NCBI GenBank assembly: GCA_950097015.1
Contig: CATNEN010000007.1
Span: 5,322,001-5,386,000, forward strand
Origin: Macrostomum hystrix
Taxonomy: Eukaryota; Platyhelminthes; Macrostomidae
Length of the DNA stretch: 64,000 bases
Direction: 5' to 3'
A program made the position numbers and the translations under genes. The notes beneath the pieces were generated by a model, which did not search any database, had not been told where the DNA came from, and saw only the letters and a list, made by a program, of their open reading frames with translations. This document shows, one piece after another, positions 25,206 to 37,554 of the stretch (within the stretch, counting starts at the first letter, position 1; every line of letters begins with the position of its first letter).

Positions 25206-28200
25206 ATGCAGCATCTGCACATGATGCATCAGCAGCAGCAGCAGCAGCAGCATCACCAGCTGCATCTTCAGCAACAGCAGCAGCAGCAACAGCAGCAGCT
25301 TGAAGCTTCTGACTCTGACGTACTTGGAAAGTCAGGTGAGAAGACCGCCCACGCTTTTTTATTTTATAAACGCTTTTTTCCTGTAAAATTTGCACTCTAA
25401 GATCTCTTATCTACTATATGACAATGTTTAATGGTTTAACTTTTTTCCCAGGTGTCTCCGACACTTCTGATGAAGAAATCAAGTGCAAGAAGAAGGCTAA
25501 GAGAGGTGAGTGCACTGTTTTTCTGTTGCGAAAGAAACATACATTTTCTATCGAGACTTAGATAGCTTGCTAGCAAACAATTTTATTGAGTAATAATGAC
25601 ACGAAAATGTTGCAGAGAATGCCGCCCAGATCCTTTATCCTCATTAATCCAGCACCCGGATTCCCATTCAGGTCAAATCGGAGTATTGAGTTACAAAAAC
25701 CTTACCAATTTTCGGATCCTTGAGAATTATGCAATTATAGCCGTGCATAGGTTGATGTTTGCAAAGAGGAAAATCTAGGCTTATTCTGTCATAGCTGTCA
25801 ATGAATTTAGTGTATCTAACTGTGCCCACAACTGTTGATATGCAGATAGATGTGCAAGCAACTTAGAAAGCGGCGATTTACAAAGACAAGTGAGAACTAG
25901 TGCTCTCACAATGCAAACAGAAGCAGCCTTAGCTAATATAATGCATAGTGCCAGGGTATTAAAACAGCGACTTCTGTGAGAACATTGCATAGAACAGGAG
26001 AATTTATGCAACTCTTCAAATTCTTTTACACACCCCTATAAGAAGTCTGTTTGAATTGATTCAGATTCTCTCTCATACTCTATAACAAATTTGTATGCAT
26101 CACATATATAATAGGAGAGACAGATGACCAACACCCTCAGACTGCCACCTGTATATTCTGTGCTGTCATTGTCACCGTTTTTTTTTCGCTAGCCGGACTG
26201 GCGCCACAGACTGTCACTGAAAGCCTTCACACACACACACCAATGTTTTATATATGCGCCTTTTCATAAGCATTTTCGAGATTTAGCGTATATATTGCAA
26301 CACTGTTAGGGAGTGACAAAGATCAGATGGTCTGATAAATTTGCTTTGATTCTGAATGGGTGTCACAAACTGCAGAATCTTAGAAACTATTGAATTATTT
26401 CATTTCATTCCCATTTCTTGGGATCATTTCCATTTTCCATCACTTCGTTTGGACGATTCAGAAATTTGCTTTCGCGGTATCTTGTCCAGGAAATATTAAA
26501 ATGCTTTTTTCAAATTGAATCGCTTGAACAGTCAGTAATGCAATTTTATGTTAAAATCATTTGCTCTGTCACCCTCTCAGCTCTGTCACTCTCTCAGCTC
26601 TGTCACTCTCTCAGCTCTGTCACTCTCTCAGCTCTGTCACTCTGTCAGCTCTGTCACCCTCTCAGCTCTGTCACTCTGTCAGCTCTGTCACCCTCTCAGC
26701 TCTGTCACTCTCTCAGCTCTGTCACTCTCTCAGCTCTGTCACCCTCTCAGCTCTGTCACCCTCTCAGCTCTGTCACTCTCTCAGCTCTGTCACTCTCTCA
26801 GCTCTGTCACTCTCTCAGCTCTGTCACTCTGTCAGCTCTGTCACTCTCTCAGCTCTGTTACTCTCTCAGCTCTGTCACTCTCTTAGCTCTGTCACTCTCT
26901 CAGCTCTGTCACTCTCTCAGCTCTGTCACTCTCTCAGCTCTGTCACTCTCTCAGCTCTGTCACTCTCTCAGCTCTGTCACTCTCTCAGCTCTGTCACTCT
27001 CTCAGCTCTGTCACTCTCTCAGCTCTGTCACTCTCTCAGCCCTGTCACTCTCTCAGCCCTGTCACTCTCTCATCCCTGTCACTCTCTCAGCTCTGTCACT
27101 CTCTCAGCTCTGTCACCCTCTCATCTGATCTCAGTCCCTATCTGCAGCTGCTGTAACAGATTCAAAGGCAGTTTAGTTCGCAACTCGCAGCAGCCAAGCT
27201 AATTGGCCTTTTTGGCAGTCAGATTTTCAACGGCGCTTGCCGAGATGCGGACTTTGTTGTCTCCGCCTTTAGTCATGCCTCATCAGTCATCTGCTGCTTT
27301 GCAACTCTGAGTTTGAGTCCCACAGCTCCGATCTTCTAGACATAGGACTGTGAGCTCAGCCTATAGTCTCGCCTGTCTCAGCGAGATTCTCGGGGACTCA
27401 GAGGGCGCTGTGATGGATTGGCAGCGAAATGAGCTGATACTCATACAGGGAGGTCAGGGCCTGAGTAAGGACTGCTTGGCGCTGCCTGTTGAGTCCACAA
27501 GTCTGTGGGAGCGATACCATGATTATAATAGTCATAATACCAATAGAAATTATAATAATATTGAAAAAGTAAAAAAAATTACCTAAACTTTGATTTTTGG
27601 CCCCAATCATTGAAAAATTGCAAACTGATTTCTGCATTTCAAATCCCCACCTATTCAGGCCACTCCGGAGTGAACCAGCTTGGCGGGGTGTTCGTGAACG
27701 GCCGTCCGCTGCCAGACACCACCCGTCAGCGCATCGTGGAGCTGGCCAGCAGCGGTGCCCGGCCCTGCGACATCTCCCGCATCCTGCAGGTGTCGAACGG
27801 CTGCGTGTCCAAGATCCTCTGTCGTTACTATGACACCGGCTCCATCCGGCCCAAGGCCATCGGAGGGTCCAAGCCGCGGGTAGCCACGTCCTCCGTGGTG
27901 AATCGCATCGCGCAGTACAAGCGCGAGTGCCCGAGCATCTTCGCGTGGGAGATTCGCGACAGACTTCTGCAGGACGGAGTGTGCAACCAGGACACGATTC
28001 CCAGTGTGAGTGGACCGCTCTGCCACCCACCCCCTCAACGCAGCATTCGCCATTTGTACAATTTGCAAGAATATAAACTTTTACTAGCTGCGATTCGAAC
28101 TCAGGACCCTCGATGAAGCTGTTAAAAAATGAATTCTTCTAAGCATTGTTGATGGCAGGAATGCCGCCAGACAGCGTGCTTCTCCACTGACCAGAACTGA

Positions 28201-31200
28201 CCCTGCAGCTCATTAGCTAGCTATTAATTATAGTTTTTCGATGCCCAACAAATTGGGGGATATTTTGGCACAAACTCCCCTGCTGTGCTCAGTCCTGTTG
28301 TAGTCGGGTGGGGCTGATCGGTGCCCAAATTACAGAGGGGGGAATCGAACCAGTTGACCAGCGCGCAAACGAAGGCCTGCTCAATCCGAGAACTCAAAGA
28401 TTCCTCGCTGCCCGGGGGTTGGTGAGGTGAGCATAGACTCAGTGTGTGTGTGTGCGTGTGGATCCGGATCCAACGAACTCTCCTGTTTCCGTTGATGCGG
28501 AAAATAATATATCTATATCTATATAGGTTTCCAATACTACAGCACATAATAGGCCTACAAAGAGCCAAACACAGAGCCAGGCATTCCTGAAGTGTTCCAT
28601 TCGGGTTCGCAGGTGCGTCCCGACACAAAGGGATCGGAATGGACCCCCAGTTGGTCTTCTTCCAGTCCGCTGAGCTTTCACCCCCCGCAGGGATCCAAAG
28701 TTAATCTTGCGTTGACGAGTGGGCGGCGGGACGAGAGACTTAGGGATCTGAGAAGGGGCTTCGGGTCGGCATGGAAATATGTGGAAGAAAATTGCATTAC
28801 AGGGTGGGTTGGGAGTTTAACGATTGCAGTCGAGAAATCGGATGGGATTGACGGCTGATCATGAATTTCCCCATTCTCAGGTGTCGTCAATCAATCGGGT
28901 GCTGCGGAATCTGTCCAACGAATCGCAGCGTCAGCTCATGCCCGGCATGCCCGGCGGCGGCGGCGTCGGCGGCGGCAGCGGCGGAGTCTACGACAAGCTG
29001 CATCTGCTGGGCCAGCACTGGGGCAACCCGCACGCCTGGTACGCGGCACCGCAGGCTGGCGCTGCCGCCTATCCAGGATTCCCCGCCACTGCGGCAGCCG
29101 CCGGGATGGCCGCCTGCGGCTACGGCCCTCTGAATGGCTTTCATCACGCAGTCGGCGGAGTCGCAGCCGGCGTCATCGGCGGAGTCGCATCCGGTGGATC
29201 GTCCTCCGAGGCTGTCAAAGCTGGTGAGAAGCCGGGATTCACTTTGGCACTGCACTGTCAGATTATCATAATTCGTTCCTAAGAGTGTTTCGGAGTTTCC
29301 TAAGTGTGTTTCGGAGTTTCCGAAGTGTGTTTCGGAGTTTCCTAAGTGTGTTTCGGAGTTTCCTAAGTGTGTTTCGGAGTTTCCTAAGTGTGTTTCGGAG
29401 TTTCCTAAGAGTGTTTCGGAGTTTCCGAAGTGTGTTTCGGAGTTTCCTAAGTGTGTTTCGGAGTTTCCTAAGTGTGTTTCGGAGTTTCCTAAGAGTGTTT
29501 CGGAGTTTCCTAAGAGTGTTTCGGAGTTTCCTAAGTGTGTTTCGGTGTTTCCTAAGTGTGTTTCGGAGTTTCCGAAGTGTGTTTCGGAGTTTCCTAAGTG
29601 TGTTTCGGAGTTTCCGAAGTGTGTTTCGGAGTTTCCTAAGTGTGTTTCGGAGTTTCCTAAGTGTGTTTCGGTGTTTCCTAAGTGTGTTTCGGAGTTTCCG
29701 AAGTGTGTTTCGGAGTTTCCTAAGTGTGTTTCGGAGTTTCCTAAGGGGGTTTTGGAGTTTCCTAAGTGTGTTTCGCAGTTTTTTAATGCTTTTTGTTAAG
29801 TAGATTCTCTCCCATCTTAACAAAGCAATCCCAAAAAGCGTCAGTAAAATATTATCCTGTACAGTTTCCGAGTGGTTTACCGCAACAGGGCGGGACGGAA
29901 ATCCGATACAAGCTCCCTCCGCCCCAGCGAGTCTTTGATTCGCTTTTCCCAGTTTGACATTTCTGTAGTTTGTAGGAGATGTTACAAAGATTAGAATCGG
30001 ATAACTCTCTGCAAAGTCAGCTAAGGCCCCTCAAACAGCCGCTCAACTACAAGCTGTCCGCGAGTTTCAAATCAAAAAGATGCTGCAACGAGATAAGCCT
30101 CAATTGAACCAGACTCGTGTAGCCAATAGACATTCGATACTTTTACGGGCGGCCCAGTTTTGTTCAATACTCAATGGTCACTACTCAGCTAACGAGTGCT
30201 CAGTAGGCAGATAAGCTCAAGTTTAATCTCCTGTCCCCAATCACCGAAACAGAGGAGGCGAATCCAACCGGACTCGACAGCACCGCCGACTCGGACAGCA
30301 GCATCGCCGACGGTGGCGAAGCCGGCACCAGCGGCCGCGGCGGCGATATCGACGGCGACCCGGGCTCGATGGACGACTACGGCGACAGTGTCGGAGCTGG
30401 CGGCGTCGGCGGTAACGGCGTCGACTCCTCCGACGACATGCGGATGAAGCTGAAACGCAAGCTGCAGCGGAATCGAACCTCCTTCACCCAGGAGCAGCTG
30501 GACGCGCTGGAGAAGGAGTTCGAGCGCACGCACTACCCGGATGTGTTCGCCAGGGAGACATTGTCCAAGCGGATCGGCCTGGCCGAGGCCCGCATCCAGG
30601 TCTGGTTCTCAAACCGGCGGGCAAAATGGCGCCGAGAAGAGAAACTGCGCAGCCAGCGGGGAGGCGGCGGTGGTGGTGCCATCGGTGGCGGCGGCAGCGG
30701 CGGCGGCGGCCGGCCCGACTCCGTGGATGAGCCTCTGCAGCTATCCCAGCAGCAGCAACAGCAGCAGCTGCATCTGTCTCAGCTGCCTGGTCTAGCTTCA
30801 ATGCACTCTCCTCAAGACCTGCTGGGGCAGCAGCAACAGCAGCAGCAACAGCAGCACCTGCAGCATCATCTGCAGGCTCACCATCAGCAGCATCTGATGC
30901 AGCAGGAGCAGCAGGACCAGCAGCTTCTCCAGCATCAACAACACCAGCACCATCAGCAACACCATCAGCAGCATCTTCAGCATCAGCAGCATCAGCAACA
31001 GCAGCTCCACAGCCTTCCCCACAGTCATCATCATCATCTGCAGCCGCATGCGACCTCAGCCGCTGCTGCCGCCGCGGCGGCGGCCGCTGCAGCAGACTAT
31101 TCCACGGCTGCGGGCACAGCAGCGGCGGCAGCTGCCGCGGCGGCTGCCGGAGTCTATCAGAGCGCCGCATGGAACGCCGCTGCCGCCGCCGGCCTGCAGA

Positions 31201-31484
31201 GCCCCGGAGCGGCCTCGGCGATGCACGGCTCCTCGATGTACGGCGGAGGCGGAAGCGGCGCTGGCGGCAGTGGCGGTTCCAATGGATTGTCGCCCGTTGT
31301 CCGCGGCTACCATCACGACTCGTACGGCCGGCCAACCGGTTTGCCACCACCACCGTCGCACTATCACCCACAGTCAGCTGCGGCGGCTGCGGCTGCTGCT
31401 TCGGCGGCCTCGCTTCCGGGGCTGCCAGTGCCGCTGCAGTCGCCCTACGATATCCACGGTCAGTACTGGACCCGCGTGGCTTGA
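25206..31484 (+). CDS. pax6: Pax6 transcription factor (paired domain plus homeodomain), complete coding region
   Basis: Nuclear DNA-binding regulator of eye and anterior nervous-system development in bilaterians. Five coding exons join in frame: 25206-25335, 25452-25505, 27659-28005, 28881-29223 and 30253-31484 (TGA), 701 aa. Paired domain residues about 62-187 ([10 protein letters not shown] to [10 protein letters not shown]) carries ILQVSN, the Pax6-class Ile/Gln/Asn triplet that separates it from Pax2/5/8. Homeodomain residues 362-421 (30462-30641) starts [12 protein letters not shown] and has WFSNRRAKW with Ser at position 50, typical of Pax. Residues 1-61 form an unusual extension with polyQ, then an acidic-basic [18 protein letters not shown] stretch. 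The tail is rich in Q, H, A and G and ends HGQYWTRVA. Introns are 116, 2153, 875 and 1029 bp; introns 2 and 4 contain minisatellites. ATG 25206 is the first in frame in its exon, and a four-codon upstream ORF lies at 25144-25158. Orthology is firm; the N-terminal exon is supported by clean frame-preserving splices. Confidence 0.93.
26570..27122. repeat. 17-bp minisatellite in pax6 intron 2, about 32 units
   Basis: Unit tctcagctctgtcactc. Three units make 51 bases, so all frames on this strand stay open and give false Ser/Leu ORFs over 200 aa. Confidence 0.96.
28255..28400 (-). mobile_element. tRNA-like B box, possible decayed SINE head in pax6 intron 3
   Basis: The minus strand shows tggttcgattcc near 28332, a good Pol III B box, with a tRNA-like stretch upstream but no convincing cloverleaf. 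A second B-box-like word (gagttcgaatcgc) lies at about 28085-28097. These are probably decayed SINEs rather than tRNA genes. Confidence 0.35.
29278..29790. repeat. 21-bp minisatellite in pax6 intron 4, about 24 units
   Basis: Unit tttcctaagtgtgtttcgga plus g. The period is a multiple of three, so both strands appear open (a false Arg/Leu/Asn repeat protein on the minus strand). It starts about 55 bases after the exon 4 donor. Confidence 0.97.
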
Positions 31485-32248
31485 TAATCGCGATGGCCGA
31501 GGCTCATCTGCTTGCTTTATTTTCAAATTCGCGCCAAAATTCGTGGCCTAGCGTAATTAACGGCATCCGGCTTGGGATTCATAAATATAGAGCGGGGACT
31601 TAGTTCAGTTTAAGTCTCATTAGCAACACTTTCATTTGGTATTTGGTTCGCTTTGTCTGCTGCCTTTTAATGAAAGCCATTAAAAACCAGCATGCCTGCT
31701 GCTCTAAGTAGCATGTTAGGCATATGCAGCGAATCTAGTTCACGGCCTGATGTTGTTAGAACACAGAAGGATTTTCATTTAGAAATCTTTCAGAATCGAA
31801 ACATAGCTTATCCATTGATGCGCTGCAGATTTCAGTTGCTTGTTGTTGCTTCAAATTTAACCGGCGGATGGTTTGCAATTTTCCTTTTCGTAAAATATTT
31901 GTTAAAACGTACAAGCGCATGCAATTGTTATGCGGAAGTCACATCAACATCCCCTCAGTGATTGATTATAGTTTACAATTCTACTGTACAAATTTTCGCG
32001 AACAAAATGCACGTCCCAGTCTCACACCCACCTCACCGCTGATTGATTGATTTCTTGGCACCACCTTCATTGCCCATGATTTTCGCCTATAGGTCTGTAT
32101 ATTTGCGCACAAGTGTAGCAAAACCACAGCACAAGCTCGCACCTATGTGGAATATTATTGTCTTAGGCATTGCAGCTGTAATTTATTTAATATGCATAAA
32201 ACTAAATACACCATAGCTGTTATGCCTCTGATTAATGACTTTGTCATT

Positions 32249-32258
32249 CAGAATAAAT
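32249..32258 (+). terminator. Possible polyadenylation signal of pax6
   Basis: AATAAA within cagaataaatgtcg, about 770 bases downstream of the pax6 stop, is the first canonical hexamer on this strand after the coding region. It lies just before the 28-bp satellite. Confidence 0.35.
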
Positions 32259-32393
32259 GTCGATCTTTCACTGAAATCTTATTAATTAAAGTTACTAGAG
32301 TTTTTTTAATTAATGTTTGATCTCACACTAATATCATAATGCATAACAATGTTAGTAATATAGTAATACTCCATTTACCAACAACAATATGCC

Positions 32394-35300
32394 ATCACCA
32401 ATCTGCAATGACCAATCTACCATCACCAATCTGCAATGACCAATCTACCATCACCAATCTGCAATGACCAATCTCCCATCACCAATCTGCAATGAGCAAT
32501 CTCCCATCACCAATCTGCAATGACCAATCTCCCATCACCAATCTGCAATGAGCAATCTCCCATCACCAATCTGCAATGAGCAATCTACCATCACCAATCT
32601 GCAATGAGCAATCTCCCATCACCAATCTGCAATGAGCAATCTCCCATCACCAATCTGCAATGAGCAATCTCCCATCACCAATCTGCAATGAGCAATCTAC
32701 CATCACCAATCTGCAATGAGCAATCTCCCATCACCAATCTGCAATGAGCAATCTCCCATCACCAATCTGCAATGAGCAATCTCCCATCACCAATCTCCCA
32801 TCACCAATCTGCAATGACCAATCTACCATCACCAATCTGCAATGAGCAATCTACCATCACCAATCTGCAATGAGCAATCTCCCATCACCAATCTGCAATG
32901 AGCAATCTCCCATCACCAATCTGCAATGAGCAATCTCCCATCACCAATCTGCAATGAGCAATCTACCATCACCAATCTGCAATGAGCAATCTCCCATCAC
33001 CAATCTGCAATGAGCAATCTACCATCACCAATCTGCAATGACCAATCTACCATCACCAATCTGCAATGAGCAATCTCCCATCACCAATCTGCAATGAGCA
33101 ATCTCCCATCACCAATCTGCAATGACCAATCTACCATCACCAATCTGCAATGAGCAATCTCCCATCACCAATCTGCAATGAGCAATCTCCCATCACCAAT
33201 CTGCAATGAGCAATCTACCATCACCAATCTGCAATGACCAATCTACCATCACCAATCTGCAATGACCAATCTACCATCACCAATCTGCAATGACCAATCT
33301 ACCATCACCAATCTGCAATGACCAATCTACCATCACCAATCTGCCATCACCAATCTGCAATGAGCAATCTCCCATCACCAATCTACCATCACCAATCTAC
33401 CATCACCAATCTACCATCACCAATCTACCATCACCAATCTACCATCACCAATCTACCATCACCAATCTACCATCACCAATCTACCATCACCAATCTACCA
33501 TCACCAATCTACCATCACCAATCTACCATCACCAATCTGCAATGAGCAATCTCCCATCACCAATCTGCAATGACCAATCTCCCATCACCAATCTACCATC
33601 ACCAATCTGCAATGACCAATCTACCATCACCAATCTACCATCACCAATCTGCAATGACCAATCTCCCATCACCAATCTGCAATGACCAATCTACCATCAC
33701 CAATCTGCAATGACCAATCTACCATCACCAATCTGCAATGACCAATCTCCCATCACCAATCTCCCATCACCAATCTGCAATGACCAATCTCCCATCACCA
33801 ATCTACCATCACCAATCTGCAATGACCAATCTACCATCACCAATCTGCCATCACCAATCTGCAATGAGCAATCTCCCATCACCAATCTGCAATGACCAAT
33901 CTACCATCACCAATCTACCATCACCAATCTGCAATGAGCAATCTCCCATCACCAATCTGCAATGACCAATCTCCCATCACCAATCTACCATCACCAATCT
34001 GCAATGACCAATCTACCATCACCAATCTACCATCACCAATCTGCAATGAGGAATCTCCCATCACCAATCTGCAATGACCAATCTCCCATCACCAATCTGC
34101 AATGAGCAATCTCCCATCACCAATCTGCAATGACCAATCTCCCATCACCAATCTGCAATGAGCAATCTCCCATCACCAATCTGCAATGACCAATCTCCCA
34201 TCACCAATCTGCAATGACCAATCTGCCATCACCAATCTGCAATGAGCAATCTCCCATCACCAATCTGCAATGAGCAATCTCCCATCACCAATCTGCAATG
34301 ACCAATCTACCATCACCAATCTGCAATGACCAATCTACCATCACCAATCTGCAATGACCAATCTCCCATCACCAATCTCCCATCACCAATCTGCAATGAC
34401 CAATCTACCATCACCAATCTGCAATGACCAATCTACCATCACCAATCTGCAATGACCAATCTACCATCACCAATCTGCAATGACCAATCTACCATCACCA
34501 ATCTGCAATGACCAATCTACCATCACCAATCTGCAATGACCAATCTACCATCACCAATCTCCCATCACCAATCTGCAATGACCAATCTCCCATCACCAAT
34601 CTCCCATCACCAATCTGCAATGACCAATCTCCCATCACCAATCTACCATCACCAATCTGCAATGACCAATCTACCATCACCAATCTGCCATCACCAATCT
34701 GCAATGAGCAATCTCCCATCACCAATCTGCAATGACCAATCTACCATCACCAATCTACCATCACCAATCTGCAATGAGCAATCTCCCATCACCAATCTGC
34801 AATGACCAATCTCCCATCACCAATCTACCATCACCAATCTGCAATGACCAATCTACCATCACCAATCTACCATCACCAATCTGCAATGAGGAATCTCCCA
34901 TCACCAATCTGCAATGACCAATCTCCCATCACCAATCTGCAATGAGCAATCTCCCATCACCAATCTGCAATGACCAATCTCCCATCACCAATCTGCAATG
35001 AGCAATCTCCCATCACCAATCTGCAATGACCAATCTCCCATCACCAATCTGCAATGACCAATCTACCATCACCAATCTGCAATGAGGAATCTCCCATCAC
35101 CAATCTGCAATGACCAATCTCCCATCACCAATCTGCAATGACCAATCTACCATCACCAATCTGCAATGACCAATCTACCATCACCAATCTGCAATGACCA
35201 ATCTCCCATCACCAATCTCCCATCACCAATCTGCAATGACCAATCTACCATCACCAATCTGCAATGACCAATCTACCATCACCAATCTGCAATGAGCAAT

Positions 35301-36450
35301 CTCCCATCACCAATCTGCAATGACCAATCTACCATCACCAATCTGCAATGACCAATCTACCATCACCAATCTGCAATGACCAATCTCCCATCACCAATCT
35401 CCCATCACCAATCTGCAATGACCAATCTCCCATCACCAATCTCCCATCACCAATCTGCAATGACCAATCTCCCATCACCAATCTACCATCACCAATCTGC
35501 AATGACCAATCTACCATCACCAATCTGCCATCACCAATCTGCAATGAGCAATCTCCCATCACCAATCTGCAATGACCAATCTACCATCACCAATTTACCA
35601 TCACCAATCTGCAATGAGCAATCTCCCATCACCAATCTGCAATGACCAATCTCCCATCACCAATCTACCATCACCAATCTGCAATGACCAATCTACCATC
35701 ACCAATCTACCATCACCAATCTGCAATGAGGAATCTCCCATCACCAATCTGCAATGACCAATCTCCCATCACCAATCTGCAATGAGCAATCTCCCATCAC
35801 CAATCTGCAATGACCAATCTCCCATCACCAATCTGCAATGAGCAATCTCCCATCACCAATCTGCAATGACCAATCTCCCATCACCAATCTGCAATGACCA
35901 ATCTCCCATCACCAATCTGCAATGACCAATCTGCCATCACCAATCTGCAATGAGCAATCTCCCATCACCAATCTGCAATGAGCAATCTCCCATCACCAAT
36001 CTGCAATGACCAATCTACCATCACCAATCTGCAATGACCAATCTACCATCACCAATCTGCAATGACCAATCTCCCATCACCAATCTCCCATCACCAATCT
36101 GCAATGACCAATCTACCATCACCAATCTGCAATGACCAATCTACCATCACCAATCTGCAATGACCAATCTACCATCACCAATCTGCAATGACCAATCTAC
36201 CATCACCAATCTGCAATGACCAATCTACCATCACCAATCTGCAATGACCAATCTACCATCACCAATCTGCAATGACCAATCTACCATCACCAATCTCCCA
36301 TCACCAATCTGCAATGACCAATCTCCCATCACCAATCTGCAATGACCAATCTACCATCACCAATCTGCAATGACCAATCTACCATCACCAATCTGCAATG
36401 ACCAATCTACCATCACCAATCTGCAATGACCAATCTACCATCACCAATCT
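32394..36450. repeat. 28-bp satellite with 840-bp higher-order repeats, about 145 units
   Basis: Unit caccaatctgcaatgaccaa plus tctaccat, with c/g, a/c and short-unit variants. The order of variants repeats at exactly 840 bases (30 units): for example the rare word aatgaggaatctcc at about 34047, 34887 and 35727. At least three higher-order copies span about 33.6-36.2 kb; the left part is less ordered. It lies between the convergent pax6 and RECQL4 genes. Confidence 0.97.
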
Positions 36451-36454
36451 GTAA

Positions 36455-36856
36455 GATTTGTAGATTTTTACAAGGTTCTAGAAGAAAACATCCTGTAGAA
36501 TATTGAGCAAAAAATAGCAATAATAGCGAATCTTTGCAAACAAAGAAAATAAATTGACAACAAAGAACAAGAAAATTGATATTTAATTGACAGTCTCGTG
36601 AGTAATCAAATCGCTTACTCCTAAGCATATAATGTATATTTGAAATTATTAGACTGCGTAGATTCGCATACTTTAAATATGTAAACTCATGTAAAGCTGG
36701 TGCGATACTAAAACAAGCATATCAAAGCTTAAAACAATACTATTTTCAGTATGGTAGCCATTCCGAAATGCATTCAATTACATTAAAAACAAACACTATT
36801 AACACAACACAAACAGCAATACAATGCTCATAGTGAAGCTGCTCAAATACTTTTAG
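36455..36856. other. No gene seen between two arrays
   Basis: AT-rich single-copy sequence with no recognised feature. Confidence 0.5.
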
Positions 36857-37490
36857 AGTGACTGATGGATGGGAGGTGGGGCAGTCACTGAAGGATGGGA
36901 GGAGGTGGGGCAGTCACTGAAGGATGGGAGGTGGGGCAGTCACTGAAGGATGGGAGGAGGTGGGGCAGTCACTGAAGGATGGGAGGTGGGGCAGTCACTA
37001 AAGGATGGGAGGAGGTGGGGCAGTCACTGAAGGATGGGAGGTGGGGCAGTCACTGAAGGATGGGAGGTGGGGCAGTCACTGAAGGATGGGAGGAGGTGGG
37101 GCAGTCACTGAAGGATGGGAGGAGGTGGGGCAGTCACTGAAGGATGGGAGGAGGTGGGGCAGTCACTGAAGGATGGGAGGAGGTGGGGCAGTCACTGAAG
37201 GATGGGAGGTGGGGCAGTCACTGAAGGATGGGAGGTGGGGCAGTCACTGAAGGATGGGAGGTGGGGCAGTCACTGAAGGATGGGAGGTGGGGCAGTCACT
37301 GAAGGATGGGAGGAGGTGGGGCAGTCACTGAAGGATGGGAGGAGGTGGGGCAGTCACTGAAGGATGGGAGGTGGGGCAGTCACTGAAGGATGGGAGGTGG
37401 GGCAGTCACTGAAGGATGGGAGGTGGGGCAGTCACTGAAGGATGGGAGGTGGGGCAGTCACTGAACGATGGGAGGATGTGGGGCGGTCAC
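36857..37490. repeat. 26/29-bp G-rich minisatellite, about 23 units
   Basis: Unit cactgaaggatgggaggtgg plus ggcagt, with a three-base longer form (gggaggaggtgggg). It ends about 65 bases from the helicase stop codon, probably within or next to its 3' UTR. Confidence 0.96.
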
Positions 37491-37554
37491 TGAAGGAGGC
37501 AGGGCAGCCACTAAAGTATATTATAAAAGGTCAAATAGTTTAACAGAAATCTCG

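Noticed and set aside
26418-27202. Ser/Leu/Cys repeat frames of over 200 codons
   Set aside because: 17-bp array inside pax6 intron 2, open in all three frames of one strand.
29266-29823. 185-codon minus-strand frame of Arg/Leu/Asn repeats, resembling a coiled-coil protein
   Set aside because: 21-bp array within pax6 intron 4; opposite-strand frames are equally open and no flanking exon exists.
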